Assembly (NCBI GenBank): GCA_041658705.1
Contig: JBAZZT010000001.1
Coordinates: 233,362-297,361 of the forward strand
DNA length: 64,000 nucleotides
Source: CAIKNB01 sp041658705
GTDB taxonomy: Bacteria; Patescibacteriota; Patescibacteriia; 2-12-FULL-60-25
Direction: 5' to 3'
Below the pieces are notes generated by a model. The model had not been told where the DNA came from. It saw only the letters and a list, made by a program, of their open reading frames with translations, and ran no database searches. A program made the translations under genes and the position numbers. Of this stretch, positions 31,476 to 39,700 are shown piece after piece; within the stretch, counting starts at the first letter, position 1, and every line of letters begins with the position of its first letter.

Positions 31476-32786
31476 ATGTCTCTCCAACATATATTCGAAA
31501 AATTTCTGGCTCGCTCGGTACGCCGCGCCATCTTGCGCGACAAGCCTTTGGTCATCGGCGTAGCCGGATCGGTCGGCAAGACTTCGACCAAGACGGCCAT
31601 CGGCGTCGCGCTGGGGGCAGATGAAGTGGGGAGTCAAGTTGCGATGTCGGATAAGAATTTCAATAATGACTTGGGCGTGCCCATGACGATTTTGGGCGTG
31701 GGCATGCCGCGTCGATCGCCGTTCAAATGGAGCTGGTTGTTGCTCAAAGCCTGGCTCACTTCGCTCGGCGTCATCGGTTTGCGCGCCAAGACTTTTGTGC
31801 TCGAGCTCGGCACGGATCGCCCCGGCGATTTGGCGCGGCTCATGGGCATCGTCAAACCGCGCATCGGCGTCTTGACCGCCATCGGCGCCGAACATACGGA
31901 ATTTTTCGGCTCAATCGAAGGCGTGGCGCGCGAGGAGGCGGCCATCCTAGCCATGCTGCCGGAAGACGGCACAGCCGTCTCCAACGCCGACGATATCTTG
32001 GTCTCGGAGTTGCGTCACATGTTGCCGCACAAAGCTTTGACTTACGGCACGGATGAATTTGCGGACGTTAAGATCGAATCGGCGGAGATGAACGTGGACA
32101 AAGATGATCCGGCGCATTCCGGTTTGCGCTTGGTCGTACGCGTCGGTGGAACGGAAAAGTACGCGAATATCACGGGCACCGTGGGACGCTCCCAGGCTTT
32201 CGCCGCCGCCGCCGCGCTCACCGTGGTCTGCGCGATAAAAGGCGACGTGGACAAAGCCATCGCGCGTCTGGAAAGCCGCTTCCACGGCATGCCGGGGCGT
32301 ATGCGTCTCATCCCGGGCATCAAACACACTTGGCTTTTGGACGACACTTACAATTCATCGCCGCTCGCCGTGGCTGCCGCGTTGGACGATCTCTCCGAAT
32401 TCCCGTTGCCGGACGGCGGCAGGCGCATCGCGGCGTTGGGCGACATGCTCGAGATGGGCCCGCTGGAAGAGGAGACGCATCTCAAGATGGGTCGCCAGGC
32501 CGCGGAAGCGGGGATTGACTTGCTGGTCCTATGTGGTACACTCGCGCACACGGTCGCCAGGGGCGCGTGCGCTGCCGGTTTTCCGGAGGATAAAATCGCC
32601 ATCATCCCCAAGAGCGCCGAAGCTGGTTTGTTCATCCAAGAAAAGCTGCGCGAGGGAGATGTCGTGCTGGTCAAAGGTTCGCAAGGCGTGCGCATGGAGC
32701 GCATCGTCAAAGAACTCATGGCCCGCCCCGACCTGGCGGAAAAACTGTTGGTTCGTCACACGGCGGATTGGCTGGCGAGGAAATAG
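31476..32786 (+). CDS. murF: Mur ligase family protein, MurF-like
   Basis: 436 residues. The ATP-binding loop is GVAGSVGKTSTKT (about 28-40), followed by MSDKNFNNDLGVPMTILG (typical of MurF: N-x-N-N-x-x-G-x-P), VLELGTDRPGDLARLMGIVKPRIGVLTAIGAEHTEFFGS (the metal/carbamyl region) and LLDDTYNSSPLAVAAAL (MurF-specific D-x-Y-N-x-x-P). The C-terminal domain is VLVKGSQGVRMERIVKELM. It adds D-Ala-D-Ala to the UDP-MurNAc peptide in the cytoplasm. The N-terminal uridine-binding domain is reduced, so the protein is slightly short for MurF. Confidence 0.88.
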   Translation: MSLQHIFEKFLARSVRRAILRDKPLVIGVAGSVGKTSTKTAIGVALGADEVGSQVAMSDKNFNNDLGVPMTILGVGMPRRSPFKWSWLLLKAWLTSLGVIGLRAKTFVLELGTDRPGDLARLMGIVKPRIGVLTAIGAEHTEFFGSIEGVAREEAAILAMLPEDGTAVSNADDILVSELRHMLPHKALTYGTDEFADVKIESAEMNVDKDDPAHSGLRLVVRVGGTEKYANITGTVGRSQAFAAAAALTVVCAIKGDVDKAIARLESRFHGMPGRMRLIPGIKHTWLLDDTYNSSPLAVAAALDDLSEFPLPDGGRRIAALGDMLEMGPLEEETHLKMGRQAAEAGIDLLVLCGTLAHTVARGACAAGFPEDKIAIIPKSAEAGLFIQEKLREGDVVLVKGSQGVRMERIVKELMARPDLAEKLLVRHTADWLARK

Positions 32787-32870
32787 AAGTAGTGAGTAGT
32801 GAGTATAGAAAAGAGGTCAGAATTTTTAATGTCTAATCACTTTCGACTTTAGACTTTCAACTTTTGGCCA
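32787..32870. repeat. Word-type repeat (GTAGTGAGTAGTGAGTA words)
   Basis: TAGTGAGTAGTGAGTATAGAA on the left, and TAATCACTTTCGACTTTAGA words on the right. Less symmetrical than the others. Confidence 0.6.
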
Positions 32871-32875
32871 ACCCC

Positions 32876-32950
32876 GGCGCCTTCGTCTATCGGCTAGGAC
32901 ACATGGTTCTCATCCATGTAAGACGGGTTCGACTCCCGTAGGCGCTACCA
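32876..32950 (+). tRNA. tRNA-Glu (anticodon CTC)
   Basis: Acceptor GGCGCCT/AGGCGCT, anticodon stem CATGG/CCATG with loop TTCTCAT (anticodon CTC), T stem ACGGG/CCCGT with loop TTCGACT. CCA is encoded. The palindrome ATCGCGTTGAACGCGAT at 32950-32966 follows, a near copy of 14170-14186. Confidence 0.95.
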
Positions 32951-32991
32951 TCGCGTTGAACGCGATACACATCGCATCCAACACGACCACC

Positions 32992-33020
32992 AAGAAAGAA
33001 GCTTTGCGCTTCTTTTTTGG
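32992..33020 (+). terminator. Terminator after tRNA-Glu
   Basis: AAGAAAGAAGC / GCTTCTTTTTT around TTTGC. It ends the tRNA transcript. Confidence 0.8.
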
Positions 33021-33093
33021 TTTAAGGATGTTTTTTGCGTCATTTTCCATAAAATGAGATAATGACGTCAACGCATAATCTATCTTTTTCAAG

Positions 33094-35400
33094 ATGGCAA
33101 AAATCCATATTTTCCTCCGCTGCAATTGGAAGGTTTTGGGGTTGGCTGTTGTGTTGGCCGGTTGTCTGACCTTCGTGTCTTTTTTCCGCGATCAAATCCC
33201 GTCAGCTGACGCGGAATCGAGCTGCGCCGTGCCCAGCAACGGTACGGGAATCATGCCGCTGGCCAATACCACTTTCCTGAAATCATTCCGGCTTTTGGTG
33301 TTCACAAAAATCAACGGCGCTTGGCCGACCAAAGATGGCGGTTATATCGTTTCCGGCACGACCGATCCAAACATCATGTTCGTCCCACCGGATGGTTTTG
33401 TGGCCAAACTCGATAAACAGGGAAATATCCAGTGGCTTAAATTCTTGAAGACCACTAATGCCGCCGGCGTGGGGAATCCTCGGGGCGAAGAAGATGTACA
33501 GGCAATCATCGAGTTGAAGAGCGGCGGATATCTGATGGCCTCTAAGGTCTGGGGTTTTATCACCACCGCGGAGTCCAGCGCAGGCGTAGAAGTGAATAAA
33601 ATCTTGTTGACTAAATTGGACAAGAGCGGCAACGCGCTGTGGAGCAAATCTTTTACCGCGGCCGTGGAAGACGCGCGAAATTCTTTGTTGGAAACCGATG
33701 ACCAGGGCTTTCTGTTTTACGCCAACCTGCTTGATCTCGAACCTAACGCCAGGGGAGAGGATAGTGATGTCTACCAGGATTTGCCGTTTGCTTCGCTTAA
33801 AGTCTTCAGATTCAACCAGAACGGCGACCTCCGATGGTCGAAGAACATAAAAAATTTCATCGCGCGCAAAAATGATTCCTATCTGGTCCCGACGGCGGAC
33901 GGCGGTTATGCCTTGGCGGGAAATATGACCGAACCGAATCCAGAAAAAACTCCGCCTTACAACTTCGACACTTATCCGGGTCTGGTCAAATTCGACAAAA
34001 ATTTCAACTTCGAATGGGCGAAAAGTCTTGAAGGCACGCCTCTGGATATGGCGGCGGCCATTCCAAAAGCAGACGGCGGATATGAGTTGGGTTGGAAGAA
34101 GATACGCCAAGGAGCCAGCATCATCCACGGTCTTATCCGGACTCGAGATGACGGTTATCTTGTCTTGGGAGTCGGACCATCGGCCATGTCTTTGTTGACG
34201 GACAGCCAAGATTTGAATTCAAAACCAAAAAATTCTTACATCGGATTCAAGTTCGATTCTTCCGGCAAGCTGGCGTGGGTCAAGAAAATGACCTTTGGTT
34301 TCAACGAATTCACCATGCCGATGACTGACTTTTCTGTTTTCTCGACGACTGACGATAAAGTGATGATGGTCGGACCCATCACTTGGGCGGACGATGATTA
34401 TCGGGCAAAAGTCCAAGCCGTCAACGCCCAGCGCAAATGGTATGACGAAAAATACGGGGCAGCCGAAATGTCGAAAGACACGCGCGACAAGAGCAAGCAA
34501 TCGCAACAAGATTGGAAAAAAGTCCAAGCGACCATCAAAATCGCTCAAGATGCTTTTCGCTCCGGTATTTTCATGCTGAAAATGGACCAGGAGTTGAACG
34601 CCAGCTGGACCAAAATAATCAATCCGCAACGGGGAGCCATCAACTACGTCTTGAAGGCGACGGCGGATAGCGGGGCGATCATCGCCGGTGAATATGAGAC
34701 CAGTGTGGTCAAATCGGTTTTGCTTAGCAGCATAACTTATTACAAAGATGGTTTTCTGATGAAATTGGATGCCAGCGGCAACGTCAAGGATAATAAAGAT
34801 TGGATCATTGATTATACCGGCGAAGTCGTCACCGAACCGATGACGCCGTATGCCGTTTCTAACGATTTGAGCGCGCAGGTGAGTCCTTATGCGATTAAGT
34901 TGACGTCACGCAAACCGGAATTTTCTGCCTACACAAAAGCAAAAGCCACTTCTTACGCCCCGTTCAAGAGTTCTAAAACGACGCAGTGTCCGTTAGCGCC
35001 GAAGATTTCGGCTTATGAAACCCCGCTCCAAAATTCAACCAACACCTCGACCGCGTCAAGGACGTGGCCGGAGATCAATTTCGAAAGAAAAGTCCCGGTC
35101 GAGACGATCAATGCCAAGAGCCTGACCATCCACAACGAACTCTTGCCGATCCTGAACCAGCTGTATGATAAACAAGTCAAACTGATAGACAACATGTCCG
35201 GATCGATGTTGAGTTATGTCTTTGCTCGAGTCATCACGAGTGACGATGTGGTCGCGATGAAGAAGCAGCTCGAAGGCATCGGTTATAAAACACAAGACGA
35301 GGGAGTCAACCAATTGACGATGTATAAGACGGGTTATTTCCTGGTCATGACTTTTTCCGTGAACAACTTGTATAAAGCGTTTTTGGACGTGACCTATTGA
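33094..35400 (+). CDS. Large secreted protein with DGGY beta-propeller-like repeats
   Basis: 768 residues. An N-terminal signal or anchor (VLGLAVVLAGCLTFVSFF) is followed, to about residue 370, by at least six repeats with a D-G-G-Y-x-x-x-G turn: KDGGYIVSGTT, SGGYLMASK, DDQGFLFYANL, ADGGYALAGNM, ADGGYELGWKK, RDDGYLVLGVG. They are interspersed with W-x-K-x-x strands (IQWLKFLKTT, ALWSKSFTAAV, LRWSKNIKNF, FEWAKSLEG). This is the pattern of PQQ/kelch-like propellers in surface proteins. The last 350 residues include a helical insertion (EMSKDTRDKSKQSQQDW) and an unknown domain. An extended -10-like TAATCT lies 12 nt before the ATG. Confidence 0.7.
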   Translation: MAKIHIFLRCNWKVLGLAVVLAGCLTFVSFFRDQIPSADAESSCAVPSNGTGIMPLANTTFLKSFRLLVFTKINGAWPTKDGGYIVSGTTDPNIMFVPPDGFVAKLDKQGNIQWLKFLKTTNAAGVGNPRGEEDVQAIIELKSGGYLMASKVWGFITTAESSAGVEVNKILLTKLDKSGNALWSKSFTAAVEDARNSLLETDDQGFLFYANLLDLEPNARGEDSDVYQDLPFASLKVFRFNQNGDLRWSKNIKNFIARKNDSYLVPTADGGYALAGNMTEPNPEKTPPYNFDTYPGLVKFDKNFNFEWAKSLEGTPLDMAAAIPKADGGYELGWKKIRQGASIIHGLIRTRDDGYLVLGVGPSAMSLLTDSQDLNSKPKNSYIGFKFDSSGKLAWVKKMTFGFNEFTMPMTDFSVFSTTDDKVMMVGPITWADDDYRAKVQAVNAQRKWYDEKYGAAEMSKDTRDKSKQSQQDWKKVQATIKIAQDAFRSGIFMLKMDQELNASWTKIINPQRGAINYVLKATADSGAIIAGEYETSVVKSVLLSSITYYKDGFLMKLDASGNVKDNKDWIIDYTGEVVTEPMTPYAVSNDLSAQVSPYAIKLTSRKPEFSAYTKAKATSYAPFKSSKTTQCPLAPKISAYETPLQNSTNTSTASRTWPEINFERKVPVETINAKSLTIHNELLPILNQLYDKQVKLIDNMSGSMLSYVFARVITSDDVVAMKKQLEGIGYKTQDEGVNQLTMYKTGYFLVMTFSVNNLYKAFLDVTY

Positions 35401-35447
35401 GTACGCTGAAGCTATGGCTGGAATTGGGGTTCGAGGCGGTAAAGTGA

Positions 35448-35453
35448 TATAAT
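35448..35453 (+). promoter_or_regulatory. Extended -10 promoter element
   Basis: TGA-TATAAT, a consensus -10, with TTGGGG (35424-35429) 18 bp upstream. The start codon at 35518 is 64 nt downstream and has its own Shine-Dalgarno-like GAAAGG. Confidence 0.65.
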
Positions 35454-35517
35454 GTCGACGTTTATTCTTTAATTAATTCCCTTACCAATCATTTTGATTG
35501 GAAGAAAGGCCTGGCCT

Positions 35518-36174
35518 ATGAATGTCAAAATGGACAAAAATACGCTGATCATCGCCGCCGTGGTGCTGATCGTAGTCGGCGGCGCTTATTACGGTTATAA
35601 CCGTTGGCGCCAGCAGAGATTGGTCAACCAGATTTTGCAGGGAGCGTACGGAGTGGATACTAGTTTGTGGGGCAAGATAACCGGCGGCGGCAGCGCATCC
35701 AATCAAGTGGCGCAAGAAGTCGCCAAACAGATGATTCAGGGTGAAGCGCAGCAGAAAGCCGAAGAAGCACGCGAGGCGGCCAAGACCCCAGAGGATAAAT
35801 TCAATGCTACCAAGGCGACGACCGTGATGGGCGAAATTTCGCCGATCATGTCCAGCGAAATCGAGCCGGCGCTCAAAGCGGTTTTCGGTAAAGCAAAAAT
35901 AACCGCTTATGGCACGGGTTACCTGGGGGGGCAGAGCGGTAGTTTTGGGGCGACCGTCAAGGTGCCGCGCGTGGTAACGGCGGAGGATCTGAATAAATTG
36001 GTGACGGAGCTCAAGAGCAAAGGTTACACGGTGCTGTCCAGCGCCGCAGAATCCGATTCCGGCAACGTGACCTTGATGAAAGGCGAAAGCATATCTTTGA
36101 CTTTTACCTACAGCGGCGGCGGCGAAAATCAAGAACTCGAAGTCTTGTATTGGAACTTGGCGGCCAGCCAATAA
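35518..36174 (+). CDS. Membrane-anchored protein of unknown function
   Basis: 218 residues. A short cytoplasmic start is followed by one membrane helix (NTLIIAAVVLIVVGGAYYGYNRW, about 8-30), a helical Gln/Ala/Glu-rich stalk (QEVAKQMIQGEAQQKAEEAREAAK) and an extracytoplasmic alpha/beta domain with VKVPRVVTAEDLNKLVTELKSKGYTVLSS. The start at 35518 has GAAAGG nine bases upstream. The next gene begins 38 bp after the stop. No known family is recognised. Confidence 0.65.
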   Translation: MNVKMDKNTLIIAAVVLIVVGGAYYGYNRWRQQRLVNQILQGAYGVDTSLWGKITGGGSASNQVAQEVAKQMIQGEAQQKAEEAREAAKTPEDKFNATKATTVMGEISPIMSSEIEPALKAVFGKAKITAYGTGYLGGQSGSFGATVKVPRVVTAEDLNKLVTELKSKGYTVLSSAAESDSGNVTLMKGESISLTFTYSGGGENQELEVLYWNLAASQ

Positions 36175-36212
36175 ACGCGGCGCTTAATAAGTAACGATCA
36201 ACTCATTCTTCT

Positions 36213-36554
36213 ATGGACCAAAAACCTGTCATGCCATCTTCCGGCGCTCAACCACGAAATACCACCATGGCGATCGTGGCTTACATCCTGTTTTTCGTTC
36301 CGCTCTTGACCGGAGACGCCAAGAAAGATCCTTACGTGAAATACCACACCAAACAAGGCCTGGTGTTGTTCCTGTTGGTGGTCGTGTTGAACGTGGTCAG
36401 TTGGTTCATCCCGTTTTATCTCTGGATGACCATCAGCTGGCTGTTGAGCTTGGGGACTTTAGTCTTGCTCATCATCGGGATCAGCAACGCCGCGAGCGGC
36501 AAACAGCAACCGCTGCCTTTGATCGGCGGATTCTCCGACATGTTCAAATTTTGA
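36213..36554 (+). CDS. DUF4870-like small membrane protein
   Basis: 113 residues with three membrane segments: IVAYILFFVPLLTG (about 19-32), GLVLFLLVVVLNVVSWFIPF (about 49-69) and WLLSLGTLVLLIIGISNAASG (about 75-95). The motif KYHTKQGLVLF, where a cytosolic H-x-x-Q precedes the second helix, is typical of DUF4870/Tic20-like proteins of bacteria. Function unknown. A GC-rich hairpin terminator follows. Confidence 0.75.
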   Translation: MDQKPVMPSSGAQPRNTTMAIVAYILFFVPLLTGDAKKDPYVKYHTKQGLVLFLLVVVLNVVSWFIPFYLWMTISWLLSLGTLVLLIIGISNAASGKQQPLPLIGGFSDMFKF

Positions 36555-36583
36555 TTTGAACCGGATTGAGGTTGACTGAAATC

Positions 36584-36610
36584 AAAACGCCCCGTTTCCA
36601 CGGGGCGTTT
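36584..36610 (+). terminator. Hairpin terminator
   Basis: AAAACGCCCCG / CGGGGCGTTT with loop TTTCCA. The T-run is short. Confidence 0.7.
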
Positions 36611-36614
36611 AGGT

Positions 36615-36739
36615 TTGTCCATAAGCTGTGCTTCTAGGGTAGGTCCCCGCCGAAAGGGTGTGAATCGCAGGCTGGAGCGAAACCCGGGGAGGAGGCAACA
36701 CCAAAAACAGGACATGTAGAAAGAGTTTGGCGGACTCGA
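36615..36739. ncRNA. Candidate structured RNA between two terminators, identity unknown
   Basis: A gene-free 125-nt block bounded by hairpin terminators. On the plus strand it can form TCCCCG / CGGGGA as a closing stem around CC-GAAA-GG and TCGC-AGGCTGGA-GCGA hairpins, plus GGTGT / ACACC. TGTCC / GGACA and CTTCTA / TAGAAAG could make a crossing (pseudoknot) pair. I searched by eye for SRP, tmRNA, 6S, RNase P and common riboswitch signatures and saw none that fit. Confidence 0.35.
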
Positions 36740-36780
36740 AAAAAAAGAGCGTTGCTTTATCGCAAGGCCCTTTTTTCGCG
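36740..36780. terminator. Bidirectional terminator
   Basis: AAAAAAGAGCGTTGC / GCAAGGCCCTTTTTT around TTTATC, with A- and T-runs on both sides. It serves the minus-strand surface protein gene and any plus-strand transcript from 36615. Confidence 0.75.
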
Positions 36781-36796
36781 ACTGTTTCGATTAGAT

Positions 36797-39700
36797 TTAC
36801 AATCCGAGATCGTCGCTTATTTGGCTTACTCCGGTCGTTTGCTTGGTCGGAACGAAGTCGGTTGCCGTCGAGAGCTCGTTGCCGAACGTATAGTTGACGT
36901 AGAAGGCGTCGCTCAAGTCGTCAATCTTCGTGTTCCAGGCACTCTCGTAAAGTTGTTTCGCCAACTCTTCCGTCTTGATCCAGCGCAATTGTCCGCCACT
37001 CGACACGGCGTAAGTTTTGGGATCAGTCGTGAACTTCACCATCCTGACGCCGGGTTTGTAACGGACATTGGCGCCCAGGGGGATCGAAGCTAGTTGTGCG
37101 GGAGTCACTACCTTTACCCCGGAGAAATCCAGATACCAGGTGGCGTAGATCTTGGCATTGGGGAAAGCGTGGCGTTTGCCGTCGGCGCCGATATAATAGA
37201 CGGCCGAATCTTCCTGCGTTTTCAGGTTGCCGTCATCCGGCAATTTGACCAGAGCGTGGATGTTTACCTTTTGTGTCACCAGATTAGATAGGTTGGAAGT
37301 TTTGTTCGGGTCGGCCGTATGGGTTTGGAACGTCGGATTATAGGCCGTCTGGCTGCTGCCGCCTCCTCCGGGTCCGGCAGAACCGACTGCGCCGCTGCCC
37401 AGGTCGTTGGAGGCTGCCGCGTTGGTCGTGGCGTTGGCGGAGACCGAGTTTAAGCCTTCGCCGTTACTGTTTACGCCAGCGACTTTGTAGTAATACAGGG
37501 TCGAGGCGCTGCGTCCAGTATCGCTGTAGCTCGCCGTCGTCGCCGTGCCGATCGAGGTCGTGAAGGGGTCGGTATTCGTCGTTTGGCGATAGATGACATA
37601 AGAGGTCGCGCCGGAAACCGCAGTCCACGAAAGATTGATGGCGCTCGCGGATTGCGTAGTGGCGGCCAGTCCCGTCGGCCTATCCGGTACGCCGGGCAGG
37701 ATGGGGCCGATATCGGTGAAGTGGTTGAGCTGCGCTGAAATCTTGTTGTTGACGGTATCTACGGTCGAAGCCACGGGCTCCCACTGTCCGGAGTTGGTGT
37801 CAAAGTAACCAAGTTGCAGACTAGCTTCATCGAATCCGGTCGGCAGGGCATTGGGATCGTAGTTCAGGGTGATTGTGTAATTGCCTTGCAAATCGATATT
37901 CCGGCCGTCGCTGTCGGTGGCCGTGATGCTTTGGACCGAACCGCGGAGAGGCGTGGCGTTGGCCGAAGATTTTACGACAGCGGCGTCCGAGATCGAAATC
38001 GAAGCGGTGCTTTGTCCTGTGCCCAAGACGTTGGCCGGGAAGTCGAGCGAGACATCGGAGTTGGCCACCGAACCTCCGGAAGCCGGCGTGACACCGTTGA
38101 CCACCGGCGTGGGTGCAGAGCAACCGGCGGTCGCGGTCAAGGAGAGGTTGACGCCGCTTTCCCCGGCGATTCCGGATAGACCGCTGGAGCGTGTGTAGCA
38201 GGGTGCATCGGCATACAGCGTCCAAGTGCTGCCGCTATTCACGTTCAGCGAGAAGTTGCCGGCGTTATCCGTCGCGCCGCTGACCCAAACCTCGTTGGAA
38301 CCAACGGTCTTTTTGGCCGAGACCCAGGCTTGGGCCAGGCCGGTAGAACCGCTCAAAACTTGGCCGCTGATGACCGAACTGGCGGCTAAGAGCGTGAATT
38401 CCTTGCTCGTACTGGTGGTGATGGAAAGGCTTTCGTCGCCGTTGGTCGCGATGTAGTTTTGAATCTTCACACCGACTTTGTAGGTGCGGTCGGTGGGGAC
38501 TTTGAGCGAATAGTTACCGTCGGAATCCGTAACCGTGGAGTAGAAACCCGGACCTCCCGATCGGCTCGCCCAGACCGCGACATCCGGCACGCCCGTACCT
38601 CCGAACGAGACGGTTCCCGTTACGCTCACCATGTCGGCGACAGTCGCCACATTCAAGGTCGAAGTCACTGTTTGGTTGGCGATCACCGCAGCCGTGGTCC
38701 CAGCCGGGGCGATTTCACCTACGAGCGGAGAGTTGGCGTGGACATTATAGGTACCGGCCGGCAACCTGATATCCGTATATTTTGAGGTGCCGCTCAAGGT
38801 CCATGAATTACTTCCGTTGCCGCGGCCCGTAGAAGCACTGAAGGCTCCAGCGAAGAGGGGAGATATATCGGAGGCGTTTTGGATCAAGATGCGTAAAGTG
38901 CCGAGCGCGGCCAACGTGTAGTTGATATCCGTTGCGTTGGCGGTACTGACATTTACGTTCTGCGGCGGTAATCCTCCGGTGTCATCCGACCAACCGCCGA
39001 CTTCGTATGTTCCGGACGGCACATATAATACGTAATTGCCGCTCGCATCCGTTTCAGCCCCGTTGCCGCCGTTGGTGCTGCCGGTGCCGCGAGCGCCGAT
39101 TTTGACCCCCGCTACCCCGGTGCCCCCGATAGTCACGGTGCCTGAAATCGTGCGCAAGTTGGATAAGTTGATGGTGAAGGTCAGCGTTGGATTGTTACTG
39201 TTGACCGTGACTGATTGGGCGGTGAGCGGGCCGAGCGCTGGCGCGAAACCTTGCACGCTGTAAGTCCCATTAGGTACGTAGATAAGCGCCGTGCCCGAGG
39301 CGTTGGTCATGGCTTGGCCGAAGCCGCTTGATCCGTTGGCAAAGAGTGAAGCGCCGCCGAGAGGTCGCAAGCTACCGTCTCTGACCGTGACTTGGATGTA
39401 GTTGGTCGGGGCGGATAGATACAGGATCTTGGTCGTGGTCGCGGCCGTGATGCCTACGGGATATTCTTCCGGTTTTCCGAAACCGGGCCGCATGACTTCG
39501 ATGGTGATTGAGCCGCTCGGTACCTTAAATACATAGTTTGAGCCGCTGTTGGGTTGGCAAATCACGTCTTGAGATCCTGTGAATAAGCCGCCGCCGGAAC
39601 GTTTCACGCCTACGCACGAATCGCTGATGGCGCCGCCTGTGGTTTTGACCAGGCTTACGACCAGCGCTTTATCGGCTTGGACGAACGGGAACGCGCCGAG

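Noticed and set aside
36615..36739. SRP RNA or cobalamin riboswitch
   Set aside because: No GGAA-tetraloop SRP core on either strand. GTGTGAATC resembles a cobalamin-box piece but the remaining core and a suitable downstream gene are missing.
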